Shown here: positions 55,636 to 64,000 of the stretch, piece after piece
Numbering within the stretch: position 1 is the first letter of the stretch
How the letters are laid out: every line of letters starts with the position of its first letter
Assembly: GCF_025465545.1 (NCBI RefSeq)
Contig: NZ_JAODMK010000024.1
Span: 1 to 64,000 of the forward strand
Direction: 5' to 3'
DNA: 64,000 bases
DNA from: Naasia sp.
GTDB taxonomy: Bacteria; Actinomycetota; Actinomycetes; Actinomycetales; Microbacteriaceae
The notes under the pieces: model-generated
Databases searched by the model: none
What the model was told of the DNA's origin: nothing
The model's input: only the letters and a program-made list of their open reading frames with translations
Made by a program: the position numbers and the translations under genes

Positions 55636-57135
55636 GTGACTTTCATTGAACTCGGCGTCGATTCCGACATCGCCGACGCACTCACCAGCACGGGCATCAA
55701 CGAGCCCTTCCCCATCCAGACCCAGACGATCCCCCTCGGTCTCGCCGGCCAGGACATCATCGGCCAGGCCAAGACCGGAACGGGCAAGACGCTCGGCTTC
55801 GGCATCCCCATCGTGCAGCGGCTCGGCTTCGAACCGGCGCCGGGCGTGCAGGTCCTCGTCGTCGTCCCCACCCGCGAGCTGTGCGTGCAGGTGACCGAAG
55901 ACCTCGAGGTCATCACCAAGAACCGGCCCACCACCGTCGTCTCCATCTACGGCGGCAAGGCGTACGAGGGCCAGATCGAGCAGCTCAAGGCGGGCGCACA
56001 GATCGTGGTCGGCACGCCGGGCCGGCTCCTCGACCTCGCCGGCCAGCGTCTCCTCTCGCTCGCGAACGTGCGCGAGATGGTGCTCGACGAGGCCGACAAG
56101 ATGCTCGACCTCGGCTTCCTCTCGGACATCGAGAAGCTGTTCGCGCAGACCCCCGCCACGCGACACACCATGCTCTTCTCGGCCACCATGCCGGGCCCGA
56201 TCGTGGCGCTCGCCCGCCGGTTCATGAACCGCCCGGTGCACATCCGGGCGACCGACCCCGACGAAGGTCTCACCCAGGCCAACATCAAGCACCTCGTCTA
56301 CCGCGCCCACTCCCTGGACAAGGACGAGATCATCGCCCGGATGCTCCAGTCCGAGGGCCGCGGCAAGACCGTCATCTTCACGCGCACCAAGCGCGCGGCC
56401 GCGAAGCTCGTCGAGGAGCTCAGCGACCGCGGCTTCAACGCGGCCGCCGTGCATGGCGACCTCACCCAGGAGCAGCGCGAGCGCGCCATGGCCGCGTTCA
56501 AGGCCGGCAAGCGCGACGTGCTCATCGCGACCGACGTGGCCGCCCGCGGCATCGACGTCGACGACGTGACCCACGTGATCAACCACACGATCCCGGACGA
56601 CGACAAGGCGTACCTGCACCGCGTCGGCCGGACCGGGCGCGCGGGCAAGACCGGCATCGCCGTGACGTTCGTGGACTGGGAGGACCTGCACAAGTGGTCC
56701 CTCATCAACCGGGCCCTCGAATTCGGGCAGCCGGAGCCGACGGAGACGTACTCGTCATCGCCGCACCTCTATGCGGACCTCGGCATCCCCGCCGGCACGC
56801 GCGGCCGCCTCGCCTCTGCCCGCGCCGCCGCCCAGCCGCCGCGCGCGGCCGCCGCGACCGGGGGCACCGGTGCGGGTTCTGCGTCTGGCTCCGGCTCGCG
56901 ATCCGGCTCTGCTGCCGGTTCTGGTTCGGGTTCCGGCTCCGGCTCAGAGGGCGACTCGGAGGAGCGCCGCGCCCGCTCGCGCCGCCGCACCCACTCCTCG
57001 CCGACCGGCGGAGCAGCCGCCCCGCAGGGGGCGCACGCCGAGCACGCGTCCGGCTCCGGAGCCCACGACGGCGCAGGATCGGCTCCGCGCCGCCGTCGCC
57101 GCGGGGGCGGCCAGCGCCCGGCCCAGTCCGCGTAA
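55636..57135 (+). CDS. DEAD-box RNA helicase (RhlE-like)
   Basis: A 499-aa helicase. Motifs: Q motif EPFPIQTQTIPLGL, Walker A AKTGTGKTLGFGIP, motif Ib GTPGRLLDLA, DEAD in MVLDEADKMLDLGF, SAT in MLFSATMPGP, motif V DVAARGIDVDDVTHVIN and VI HRVGRTGRAGKTG. After residue ~400 comes a tail of about 100 residues: Ala/Gly/Ser-rich (SGSGSRSGSAAGSGSGSG) and ending basic (PRRRRRGGGQRPAQSA), likely an RNA-binding disordered region. GTG at 55636 is the likely start; no strong ribosome site is visible, so initiation could be leaderless or weak. Confidence 0.9.
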   Translation: MTFIELGVDSDIADALTSTGINEPFPIQTQTIPLGLAGQDIIGQAKTGTGKTLGFGIPIVQRLGFEPAPGVQVLVVVPTRELCVQVTEDLEVITKNRPTTVVSIYGGKAYEGQIEQLKAGAQIVVGTPGRLLDLAGQRLLSLANVREMVLDEADKMLDLGFLSDIEKLFAQTPATRHTMLFSATMPGPIVALARRFMNRPVHIRATDPDEGLTQANIKHLVYRAHSLDKDEIIARMLQSEGRGKTVIFTRTKRAAAKLVEELSDRGFNAAAVHGDLTQEQRERAMAAFKAGKRDVLIATDVAARGIDVDDVTHVINHTIPDDDKAYLHRVGRTGRAGKTGIAVTFVDWEDLHKWSLINRALEFGQPEPTETYSSSPHLYADLGIPAGTRGRLASARAAAQPPRAAAATGGTGAGSASGSGSRSGSAAGSGSGSGSGSEGDSEERRARSRRRTHSSPTGGAAAPQGAHAEHASGSGAHDGAGSAPRRRRRGGGQRPAQSA

Positions 57136-57267
57136 CCCTCCGCGACTCGAGCTCGCGCAACTCCCCCAATCCGGCGAATGCGCCCCGAGACGCCGACCGC
57201 GCCCCGTCTACGAGTCGCGCTCGGTGTTTCGAGGCGCGCTCGGTGATGCCGACGCCGCGCGACGCGC

Positions 57268-58125
57268 CTAGGAGCCGATGACCGGCGCCCACCCCGTCGC
57301 GCGGGCGATGAGGCGCTCCAGCACCTCCGGGGAGGTGGTGTGCTCGCCCAGACGGTTGAGCTTTCCGGTGCCGTGGTAGTCGCTCGAGCCGGTGACCGCC
57401 AGGTCGTACTTCGCCGCGAGCTCGAGGAGGCGCGTGGCGCCGGCCTCGCTGTTGTCCCGGTGGTGCACCTCGAGCCCGAACAGGCCCTCGTCGACGAGTC
57501 GGCGCAGGTAGTCCTCGGGGAGCATCCGCTCGCGACTCACGGCTGGGTGCGCGATGACGGGGACGCCACCGGCTGCCACCACCAGCCGCACGCCTTCGAG
57601 CGGCTCGGGGGCGTAGTGCGGCTCGTAGTATCCGGCCCGCCAGTGCAGGATCGTCGCGAAGGCCTCCCCTCGGTCGTTCACGTGGCCGCGGGCGATGAGG
57701 GCGTCGGCGATGTGCGGCCGCCCGATCGTCGCGCCGGGAGTCGTCTGGGCGAGCACGTCGCCCCACTCGAGCTCGTAGTCGTGCGCGATGCGCGTGACCA
57801 TCGCCTCGGCGCGCGTCGACCGGTCGCTGCGGATGCGTTCCGTCTCGGCCAGGATGCTCGGGTCGGCCGGATCGAAGAGGTAGCCGAGGAGGTGCACGCT
57901 CTGCCAGCCGAGACGGGTGCTCAGCTCCATGCCGGGGATCAGATCGACCCCGTTCGCGCGTGCCGCCTCGCTCGCCTCCGCCCAGCCGGTGGTCGAGTCA
58001 TGGTCGGTGAGGGCGAGCGTCCCGAGTTTCGCTGCGGCGGCGGCGGCGACGAGCTCCGCCGGCGACTCGGTTCCGTCGGACACCCGCGAGTGGGTGTGCA
58101 GATCGGCCGGTCCCCGCACACGCAT
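57268..58125 (-). CDS. PHP-domain phosphoesterase
   Basis: A 285-aa member of the PHP superfamily (YciV/RNase AM type). Metal ligands are present in ADLHTHSRVSDG, LALTDHDSTTG, IPGMELST, GVPVIAHPAVSRE and VTGSSDYHGTG. Relatives act on 3',5'-phosphorylated nucleotides or RNA 5' ends; the exact substrate is not determined here. Start preceded by a GGGGGG stretch. Its 3' end lies 132 bases from the convergent DEAD-box gene. Confidence 0.88.
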   Translation of the reverse strand: MRVRGPADLHTHSRVSDGTESPAELVAAAAAAKLGTLALTDHDSTTGWAEASEAARANGVDLIPGMELSTRLGWQSVHLLGYLFDPADPSILAETERIRSDRSTRAEAMVTRIAHDYELEWGDVLAQTTPGATIGRPHIADALIARGHVNDRGEAFATILHWRAGYYEPHYAPEPLEGVRLVVAAGGVPVIAHPAVSRERMLPEDYLRRLVDEGLFGLEVHHRDNSEAGATRLLELAAKYDLAVTGSSDYHGTGKLNRLGEHTTSPEVLERLIARATGWAPVIGS

Positions 58126-58214
58126 CCCCCCATGGTAGGCGGGCGGCTGCGGCTCGCCATCGACACGATCTCGCCGCTCCCGGCGGCCTTGCGCCCCTCC
58201 GTTAGGTTGATGGC

Positions 58215-59249
58215 GTGATCCGCCGGGTCCTCGCGGCCGCAGTGGTGCTCGCGCTGGCGGGCACGCTCGTCGTGCTCGCGTGGCCGCAGCTCCTCACGCT
58301 GCAGCGGACCGCCCCCGTCGCCCAGGCGATCTCCTTCCGCGCGGCGCTGGCGGGCGGCGCAGTGCTGGCGGCGGTCCTCGGCACGCTGCTCGCGCTGCTC
58401 GTGCGCTCGGGTCGCCGGTTCTTCGCCACCGTGGCCGCCCTGCTGCTGGCCTTCGCCGGCCTGCAGGCCGCCGTCCTCGCCTCCCGCGGCTTCGGCGGAC
58501 CCGGCTTCGAGGCCGAGTCGGAGACGTCGATCACGGTGCTCAGCTGGAACACCCTGGGCGACGCGCCGGGCGTGAAGGGCATCACCGAGCTCGTGCTGGA
58601 GACGGAGCCCGACATCGTGGCGCTGCCCGAGACCACTGCGGCGACCGCGGAGGAGGTGGCCTCCAGCGCTCGGGACGCCGGCCTTCCCCTGGTGGCCTAC
58701 ACGGTCGCCTACGACGACGTGTCCACGGCGCGATCGACCTCGCTCCTGATCAGCTCCGATCTCGGCCCCTATGTGATCGGCGAGGGCCGGTCGAACACGT
58801 CGGTCCTGCCGAGCGTGGTGGCGACGCCCACCGGGGCGGGACCCACGATCATCGCCGCGCATGCGGTCGCGCCGCTGCCCGAGTACCTGCCCGAGTGGCG
58901 CAGCGACCTCGCCTGGCTCGCCGCCCGGTGCCAGGAGGCGGACGTGATCGTGGCGGGCGACTTCAACGCGACCCTCGACCACTTCAGCGGGCTGTCGACG
59001 GGGGCGGCGGACGTGGATGGCGACCGTGCCTTCACCGACCTCGGCGCCTGCCGCGACGCCGCCCGTCAGTCGCAGGCGGGCGCGATGGGGACCTGGCCCA
59101 CGCAGCTTCCGGCGCTGCTCGGCACCGCGATCGACCACGTGCTCGCCACGCCGTCGTGGCGGGTCAGCGGGTTCCGGGTGGTCGGCGACCGGGACGGCGC
59201 GGGCAGCGACCACCGGCCGATCCTCGCTCAGCTGACCCGAGCGGGCTGA
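58215..59249 (+). CDS. Membrane-anchored endonuclease/exonuclease/phosphatase protein
   Basis: A 344-aa protein with three N-terminal helices (VLAAAVVLALAGTLVVLAWP; AALAGGAVLAAVLGTLLALL; FFATVAALLLAFAGLQAAVL) and an extracytoplasmic EEP domain. Catalytic motifs: TVLSWNTLGDAPG, DIVALPETT, VIVAGDFNATLDHF and GAGSDHRPILAQL. Probably an outward-facing phosphodiesterase acting on nucleic acids or lipids; the substrate is unknown. Followed by an aminopeptidase P gene on the same strand. Confidence 0.88.
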   Translation: MIRRVLAAAVVLALAGTLVVLAWPQLLTLQRTAPVAQAISFRAALAGGAVLAAVLGTLLALLVRSGRRFFATVAALLLAFAGLQAAVLASRGFGGPGFEAESETSITVLSWNTLGDAPGVKGITELVLETEPDIVALPETTAATAEEVASSARDAGLPLVAYTVAYDDVSTARSTSLLISSDLGPYVIGEGRSNTSVLPSVVATPTGAGPTIIAAHAVAPLPEYLPEWRSDLAWLAARCQEADVIVAGDFNATLDHFSGLSTGAADVDGDRAFTDLGACRDAARQSQAGAMGTWPTQLPALLGTAIDHVLATPSWRVSGFRVVGDRDGAGSDHRPILAQLTRAG

Positions 59250-59278
59250 CCGCCGCTGCAAGGAGGAGAATGGGAGCC

Positions 59279-60715
59279 ATGGAGAGCGAAGAGTCCGCCC
59301 TGTCCGCCCCTGACCTCCAGGCCCCCGGGGCGTCGCCGGCGGACGAGGCGCCGCGCGCGACCCCCAACCGCGCCGCCCCCTGGCCGGAGTCGTTCGGCGC
59401 GTACATCGGCACCGGCTGGGCGGACCGCGTGCGGGTGACTCCCCCGACCCGGGACCAGGCTCCCTACGCCGCGGAGCGCCGGCGGCGGCTGTCGGCCGCC
59501 TACCCCGGAGTCCGCCTCGTCGTGCGTGCCGGCAGCCGGAAGGTGCGCTCCAACGACACCGACTTCCCGTTCCGTCCCGACTCCGCCTTCTCCTGGCTCA
59601 CGGGCTGGGGCGCGGACGCCGAGCCGGACTCCGTGCTGGTGCTCGAGCCGGCCGGCGACGGGCACCTCTCCACCCTCTACTTCCGCCCGGCGGCCGGCCG
59701 TGACTCGGACGAGTTCTACGCGAACCCCGAGGTCGGCGAGTTCTGGATCGGTCCTCGGCCTTCGCTTGAGCAGGTCTCCGCGGAGCTGGGCGTGGCCACT
59801 GCCCCCCTCGCCGAGCTGGAGTCGGCGGACGGCGAGCTGGACGCGGACAAGGACGAGGACCTGGCCCGCACCCTGAGCGAGTATCGGCTGGTGAAGGACG
59901 AGTACGAGATCGGCCAGATGCGGGAGGCCATCGCCGCCACCGCCCTCGGCTTCGAGGACGTGATCGCCGACCTGCCGCGCATCCAGCAGCACGTGCGCGG
60001 CGAGCGGCTCGTCGAGGGCGTCTTCTACACGCGGGCTCGCGCCGACGGGAACTACGTCGGCTACGACACCATCGCCGCGTCGGGCCCGCACGCCTGCATC
60101 CTGCACTGGACCCGCAACGACGGGCCGGTGGTGCCGGGCGACCTGATGCTGATGGACGCCGGAGTCGAGCTGCCGAGCCTGTACACGGCGGACATCACCC
60201 GCACCCTGCCGATCGACGGCCGCTTCACGCCTACCCAGCGACTCGTCTATGAGGCCGTCCGCGAGGCGGCCGACGCGGCGTTCGCCGTGGCCCGGCCGGG
60301 CGTCCGCTTCCTCGACATGCACGACGCGGCGATGGCCGTCATCGCGCGCAAGACGGCCGAGTGGGGCCTCCTGCCGGTGTCGGCGGAGGAGGCGATGGAG
60401 CCCGAGAACCAGCAGCACCGCCGCTACATGGTCCACGGCACGAGCCACCACCTGGGGATCGACGTGCACGACTGCGCGAAGGCGCGTCGTGAGCTCTACC
60501 GCGAGGGGCTGCTCGAGCCGGGCATGGTCTTCACGATCGAGCCGGGCCTCTACTTCCAGCCGGACGACCTGACGGTGCCCGAGGAGTTCCGCGGCATCGG
60601 CGTGCGGATCGAGGACGACGTGCTCGTCACCGAGGACGGCGTGGAGAACCTCTCCGCCGCCATCCCGCGCACCGCGGACGAGGTCGAGGAGTGGATCCGC
60701 CGCATCGTCGGCTGA
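59279..60715 (+). CDS. pepP: Xaa-Pro aminopeptidase (aminopeptidase P)
   Basis: A 478-aa metallopeptidase removing N-terminal residues before proline. The five metal ligands are visible: Asp in MLMDAGVELPSLYTADITRT (both), His in VHGTSHHLGIDVHDC, Glu in VFTIEPGLYF and Glu in GVRIEDDVLVTEDGVENL. The N-terminal domain (residues 60-230) is the creatinase-N fold. Two starts are possible: ATG 59270 and ATG 59279; AGGAGGAG ends at 59268, so 59279 is slightly better spaced. The first 40 residues are Ala/Pro/Glu-rich and likely disordered. Confidence 0.92.
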   Translation: MESEESALSAPDLQAPGASPADEAPRATPNRAAPWPESFGAYIGTGWADRVRVTPPTRDQAPYAAERRRRLSAAYPGVRLVVRAGSRKVRSNDTDFPFRPDSAFSWLTGWGADAEPDSVLVLEPAGDGHLSTLYFRPAAGRDSDEFYANPEVGEFWIGPRPSLEQVSAELGVATAPLAELESADGELDADKDEDLARTLSEYRLVKDEYEIGQMREAIAATALGFEDVIADLPRIQQHVRGERLVEGVFYTRARADGNYVGYDTIAASGPHACILHWTRNDGPVVPGDLMLMDAGVELPSLYTADITRTLPIDGRFTPTQRLVYEAVREAADAAFAVARPGVRFLDMHDAAMAVIARKTAEWGLLPVSAEEAMEPENQQHRRYMVHGTSHHLGIDVHDCAKARRELYREGLLEPGMVFTIEPGLYFQPDDLTVPEEFRGIGVRIEDDVLVTEDGVENLSAAIPRTADEVEEWIRRIVG

Positions 60716-60798
60716 CCCGGAGGTCGGGTCGCCCTGGGGGAAAGCGCGAACCCGCAGGTCGACGGAGGGGAGACCGCCCGCCGCGAAGTCAGAAGCGC

Positions 60799-61341
60799 TC
60801 AGAGGGCGGCGGGGGGCGTCCGCTCGTCGGGCACTTCGGCGATGGGCAGCGCCTCGCCCTCGTTGAGCAGGGCTCGCGCCCGTGCCGCAGTGGAGGGCTC
60901 CACCACCAGGGCATAGCTCGAGGCGACGACCGCCCGGGTCGACGTGAAGTCCCGGATGCGGCGGGTGAAGGCGTAGCTGGCGAGTGCGAAGAGCATGCCG
61001 AAGCCGGCGCCGATGAGCGCGGCGGCGAGCGCGACCCCGAGCACGTTCGGGCTCGTCGGGGAGAACAGCAGCAGCACGACGCCGAAGAAGACGCCCAGCC
61101 AGAGGCCGGACAGCGCACCGGCACCCGCGGCTCGGCCGTAGGTGAGGCGACCGGTCACATGCTCGACGCTCTTGAGGTCGTTGCCGACGATCGCGACGTC
61201 GCGCACGGTGAAGTCGACCTTGACGAGCTTGTCGATCGCCTGCTGCGCCTCGGCGTAGGTCTCGTAGCTCGCCACGATCTCTCCGCGCGGCAGGGTGGGC
61301 TCGCTCGGGCGGCGACCGGAGAACGGGGAGGGACTGGTCAT
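60799..61341 (-). CDS. General stress protein-like membrane protein
   Basis: A 180-aa protein: N-terminal domain with GEIVASYETYAEAQQAIDKL and FTVRDVAIVGNDLKSVEHVT, as in 'general stress protein 17M-like' proteins, then two membrane helices (LSGLWLGVFFGVVLLLFS and LGVALAAALIGAGFGMLFAL) and a C-terminal VVASSYALVVEPSTAARARA. ATG at 61341 is chosen; an ATG nine bases upstream is possible. Divergent from the MgtE-N protein, with about 90 bp between the starts. Function unknown. Confidence 0.8.
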   Translation of the reverse strand: MTSPSPFSGRRPSEPTLPRGEIVASYETYAEAQQAIDKLVKVDFTVRDVAIVGNDLKSVEHVTGRLTYGRAAGAGALSGLWLGVFFGVVLLLFSPTSPNVLGVALAAALIGAGFGMLFALASYAFTRRIRDFTSTRAVVASSYALVVEPSTAARARALLNEGEALPIAEVPDERTPPAAL

Positions 61342-61418
61342 GCCCTCCATTCTGGCGGATCCGCCTGCCGACGCGGCGGCCCGCTCGGCATCCTCCCCGG
61401 CACTGCATGGCTCAGCAG

Positions 61419-61424
61419 TAGATT
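61419..61424 (+). promoter_or_regulatory. -10 element of a leaderless transcript
   Basis: TAGATT lies seven bases upstream of the GTG at 61432, so transcription from it would start at or next to the start codon. No Shine-Dalgarno sequence is present there, in agreement with leaderless expression of the MgtE-N/CBS gene. Confidence 0.5.
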
Positions 61425-61431
61425 TGGTGCC

Positions 61432-62763
61432 GTGAGTGCGAGCAGGGTCTTCGTCGCCCGTCTGGTGGGCTGCACGGTCTTCGACCCCCAGGGCGACCGC
61501 GTCGGCAAGGTGCGCGACGTCCTGGTCGTCTACCGACGGTCCGATCCGCCGCGCGTGGTGGGCCTCGTCGTCGAGATCCCCGGCAAGCGCCGCGTGTTCG
61601 TCTCCATCGGCCGGGTCACCAGCATCGGCTCCGGCCAGATCATCACGACCGGGCTCATCAACGTGCGCCGGTTCGAGCAGCGTGCCAGCGAGGTGCGGGT
61701 GATCGCCGAGATGCTCGGCCGCCGGGTGGTGCTCGCGGACGGCTCGGGCGAGGCGACGATCGAGGACGTCGCGATCGAGGAGGTCGGCGTGGGCGAGTGG
61801 GAGGTCGGTCAGCTCTTCGTGCGGAAGCCGAAGACCAGCCCCAGTCCGTTCGCCAAGGGGCCGACCCTGTTCGTGGCGTGGGACGCGGTCAGCGAGCGCG
61901 CGACCAAGGGACAGAGCCAGTCGGCCACCCAGCTCATCGCGAGCTACTCGGATCTCAAGCCGGCGGACCTCGCCAGCACGATGCTCGACCTGCCCGAGCA
62001 GCGCATGCTCGAGGTGGCGCAGGAGCTGCCCGACGAGCGCCTCGCCGACGTGCTCGAGGAGATGCCCGAGAACGAGCAGGTGAACATCCTCGCCGGCCTC
62101 AGCGACGATCGTGCCGCCGACGTGCTGGACGCGATGCAGCCCGACGACGCCGCCGACCTGGTCGCCCAGCTGCCCGGCGACCGCGGCGAGGCGCTCCTCG
62201 GGCTGATGCAGCCGGAGGAGGCCGACGACGTGCGCCGCCTGCTCGAGTACGAGCCGGACACCGCAGGAGGCCTGATGACGCCGGAGCCGATCATCCTGTC
62301 CGCCGACGCGACCGTGGCGGAGGGGCTCGCGCTGATCCGCCGGCACGAGCTCGCGCCCGCCCTGGGTGCCGCGGTCTGCATCACCCTCCCGCCGTACGAG
62401 CCGCCGACCGGCCGATTCCTCGGCATGGTGCACTTCCAGCGGATGCTCCGCTACCCGCCGCACGAGCGGCTCGGCACGCTCCTCGACCAGGGACTGGAGC
62501 CGGTGCACGCCGACACGTCCGCGGCCGAGGTCTCCCGCATCCTCGCCAGCTACAACCTGGTGAGCGTTCCCGTCGTCGACGCCAACTCGCGCCTGGTGGG
62601 CGTCGTCACGATCGACGACGTGCTCGACCATCTGCTCCCCGACGACTGGCGCAATCCGGAGTCCACCCGCGCCCACAAGACGCGGGCGGCCGCCGTGCGC
62701 CGGGGCGATGCCCCCTCCCCCATGACGCGCGGCAGGAGGTGGCGCAATGGCGCGGCCGACTGA
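61432..62763 (+). CDS. PRC-barrel/MgtE-N/CBS domain protein
   Basis: A 443-aa soluble protein. Residues 1-85 resemble a PRC barrel (VGCTVFDPQGDRVGKVRDVL), about 155-280 an MgtE N-domain (TMLDLPEQRMLEVAQELPDE, DDAADLVAQLPGDRGEALLG), and about 280-410 a pair of CBS domains (GLMTPEPIILSADATV and VSVPVVDANSRLVGVVTIDD). The magnesium-channel membrane domain of MgtE is absent. It may sense Mg2+ or adenine nucleotides and regulate another protein, perhaps the DUF1003 partner encoded next, whose start overlaps this gene by 17 bases. Confidence 0.85.
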   Translation: MSASRVFVARLVGCTVFDPQGDRVGKVRDVLVVYRRSDPPRVVGLVVEIPGKRRVFVSIGRVTSIGSGQIITTGLINVRRFEQRASEVRVIAEMLGRRVVLADGSGEATIEDVAIEEVGVGEWEVGQLFVRKPKTSPSPFAKGPTLFVAWDAVSERATKGQSQSATQLIASYSDLKPADLASTMLDLPEQRMLEVAQELPDERLADVLEEMPENEQVNILAGLSDDRAADVLDAMQPDDAADLVAQLPGDRGEALLGLMQPEEADDVRRLLEYEPDTAGGLMTPEPIILSADATVAEGLALIRRHELAPALGAAVCITLPPYEPPTGRFLGMVHFQRMLRYPPHERLGTLLDQGLEPVHADTSAAEVSRILASYNLVSVPVVDANSRLVGVVTIDDVLDHLLPDDWRNPESTRAHKTRAAAVRRGDAPSPMTRGRRWRNGAAD

Positions 62764-63301
62764 GCAGCATCGCGGCCGAGAGCCGCGACTGGATGCCCCG
62801 AAGGGCATGCGCACGTCGGTCCTGCCGCTGCGCAACCGCACCAGCAGGGACCGCTTCGGCCGGTTCACCGAATTCGTGGCCCGCGCGATGGGCACCCCGG
62901 GCTTCCTGTTCGGGCTGACCCTGTTCGTGGTGGCCTGGATCGTCTTCAACAGCGCCGCCCCCGAGCGGCTGCGCTTCGACTCCGCCGCCATCGGCTTCAC
63001 GGCGCTGACGCTGATCCTGTCCCTGCAGGCCTCCTACGCCGCCCCGCTGATCCTGCTCGCACAGAACCGCCAGGACGACCGCGACCGGGTCCAGTTCGAG
63101 CAGGACCGTCAGCGCGCCGAGCGGAACCTCGCCGACACCGAGTACCTCGCCCGCGAGGTGGTCGCCCTCCGGCTGCTCGTGCGCGACATGGCGTCGAAGG
63201 ACTTCATCCGCAGCGAGCTGCGCGCCCTGCTCGAAGAGCTGGAGAAGCGCGACGACGCCGACGAGGGCCGCGCGGGAAGCCCCGGAACGCGGTCGGCGTG
63301 A
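62747..63301 (+). CDS. DUF1003 membrane protein (long form)
   Basis: A 184-aa protein: basic N-terminus, two helices (MGTPGFLFGLTLFVVAWIVF and AIGFTALTLILSLQASYAAP) and the DUF1003 signature LILLAQNRQDDRDRVQFEQD, then a coiled C-terminus (REVVALRLLVRDMASKDF). Encoded in frame overlap with the MgtE-N protein; the GTG of mrp overlaps its stop. The three form an operon conserved in order with mycobacteria. Function unknown. Confidence 0.88.
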   Translation: MARPTEQHRGREPRLDAPKGMRTSVLPLRNRTSRDRFGRFTEFVARAMGTPGFLFGLTLFVVAWIVFNSAAPERLRFDSAAIGFTALTLILSLQASYAAPLILLAQNRQDDRDRVQFEQDRQRAERNLADTEYLAREVVALRLLVRDMASKDFIRSELRALLEELEKRDDADEGRAGSPGTRSA

Positions 63302-64000
63302 CGGTTCTCCCGCCTGAGGCGCTCGTCGCGGACCAGGTCTCCCTCAATCTGCTGCAGGTCATCGATCCGGAGATCCGCAAGCCGATCCCCGAGCTCGACA
63401 TGGTCGACGGGGTCAGCGTCGACGCCGACGGCCATGCCACGGTCGGCCTCAAGCTGACGATCGTCGGCTGCCCGGCCGCCGACCGCATCGAGCAGGACGT
63501 GCGCAGGGCGGTCCTCGGCACCCCCGGCGTCACCTCGGTCGACGTGCTGCTCAGTGTGATGACGCCCGAGCAGCGGCACGCCCTCACCCTCAAGCTCCGC
63601 GGGCCTCGGGCGCGTGGCGCCCAGTTCGGCCGGGACTCGCTCACCCGGGTGATCGCGGTCACGAGCGGCAAGGGCGGCGTGGGCAAGAGCACCCTGACCG
63701 CGAACCTCGGCGTCGCCCTGGCCGCCCGCGGGCTCGCCGTCGGCATCGTGGATGTGGACGTGCACGGCTTCTCGATCCCCGGCCTGCTCGGGATCCCGGC
63801 CGATGCGACGCCGACCCGGGTGGACCAGATGATGCTGCCGCCGGTCGCCTACGGGGTGAAGGCCATCTCGATCGGGATGTTCCTCACCCCCGAGCAGCGC
63901 GGGCAGGCGGTGGCCTGGCGCGGGCCCATGCTGCACCGCACGGTCGCACAGTTCCTCACCGACGTGTTCTTCGGCGAGCTCGACGTGCTGCTGCTCGACC
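63298..64000 (+). CDS. mrp: Mrp/NBP35-type P-loop ATPase (partial)
   Basis: The first 234 residues of an Mrp/ApbC-family Fe-S cluster carrier; the gene runs off the right edge. The N-terminal DUF59-like part (EALVADQVSLNLLQVIDPEI) is followed by the deviant Walker A in VTSGKGGVGKSTLTANLGVA, VGIVDVDVHGFSIPGLLGIP, SIGMFLTPEQRGQAVAWRGP and the start of Walker B (ELDVLLLD). The usual Walker-B continuation and the CxxC of the C-terminus lie outside. GTG at 63298 overlaps the DUF1003 stop (GTGA). Confidence 0.92.
   Translation, partial: MTVLPPEALVADQVSLNLLQVIDPEIRKPIPELDMVDGVSVDADGHATVGLKLTIVGCPAADRIEQDVRRAVLGTPGVTSVDVLLSVMTPEQRHALTLKLRGPRARGAQFGRDSLTRVIAVTSGKGGVGKSTLTANLGVALAARGLAVGIVDVDVHGFSIPGLLGIPADATPTRVDQMMLPPVAYGVKAISIGMFLTPEQRGQAVAWRGPMLHRTVAQFLTDVFFGELDVLLLD

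Overview
High-GC DNA with GTG starts, 1-4 nt stop/start overlaps and at least one leaderless-looking promoter. Gene content and order suggest an actinobacterium, most likely a member of Microbacteriaceae (family-level inference only). From about 37.2 kb to the right edge the order (UPF0182, PDZ/Lon-like protease, DUF2342 metalloprotease, E1-like protein, UvrD2, NudC, AdnB, AdnA, DUF3107, small membrane protein, ferritin-like protein, DEAD-box helicase, then MgtE-N/CBS, DUF1003, Mrp) resembles the order I remember from mycobacterial chromosomes. That part reads as conserved backbone; the left part is more accessory.

Layout. 0-2.4 kb: a 5'-3' exonuclease and a FUSC-type membrane protein, then a nested palindrome and a decayed DUF1905 gene. 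2.7-11.2 kb: pentapeptide-repeat protein, MFS transporter, tandem universal stress protein, DUF1003 protein, CtpE-like P-type ATPase, LigD-type polymerase and two small unknowns. 11.3-17.3 kb: thioesterase-like and Dabb proteins, DUF1992, a Cys/Met-metabolism PLP enzyme, kynureninase, an MFS remnant and an EamA transporter. 17.5-22.3 kb: a 1011-aa secreted LamG/PKD/FN3/ricin-lectin protein, two methyltransferase-fold proteins and a 27-aa lipopeptide ORF. 22.4-25.1 kb: a coupled ABC ATPase - FtsX/MacB permease - TetR operon with palindromes at its promoter.

25.2-36.8 kb holds the most interesting system: an eleven-gene, mostly translationally coupled minus-strand operon, with a possible twelfth 43-aa ORF, divergent from a LacI-family regulator. 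It encodes a CUT2-type sugar ABC transporter (binding lipoprotein, XylH-like permease, single-domain ATPase), a cyclase-family hydrolase, an RpiB isomerase, a beta-hydroxyacid dehydrogenase, an SDR, two zinc MDR dehydrogenases, a class II aldolase and an FGGY kinase. A TTGACA/CATGCT promoter with a consensus LacI-type operator just downstream of the predicted start site lies between regulator and operon. Read together, it imports a small sugar, polyol or sugar acid, oxidises it, phosphorylates a ketose, isomerises the phosphate and cleaves it. The exact substrate cannot be read from the sequence.

37.1-64.0 kb: an initiator tRNA with its terminator, then UPF0182, the secreted PDZ/Lon-like protease and the DUF2342 protein; an orphan TOMM-like E1 protein overlapping uvrD2 tail to tail; the repair block uvrD2-nudC-pseudokinase-adnB-adnA; then DUF3107, a membrane protein, ferritin-like protein, RhlE-like helicase, PHP phosphoesterase, EEP nuclease, aminopeptidase P, a general-stress membrane protein, a PRC/MgtE-N/CBS protein, DUF1003 and a truncated Mrp. 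Three intergenic palindromic repeats of different sequence (2368, 13441, 42903) look like dispersed elements. No CRISPR array, rRNA, intact insertion sequence or prophage was seen.
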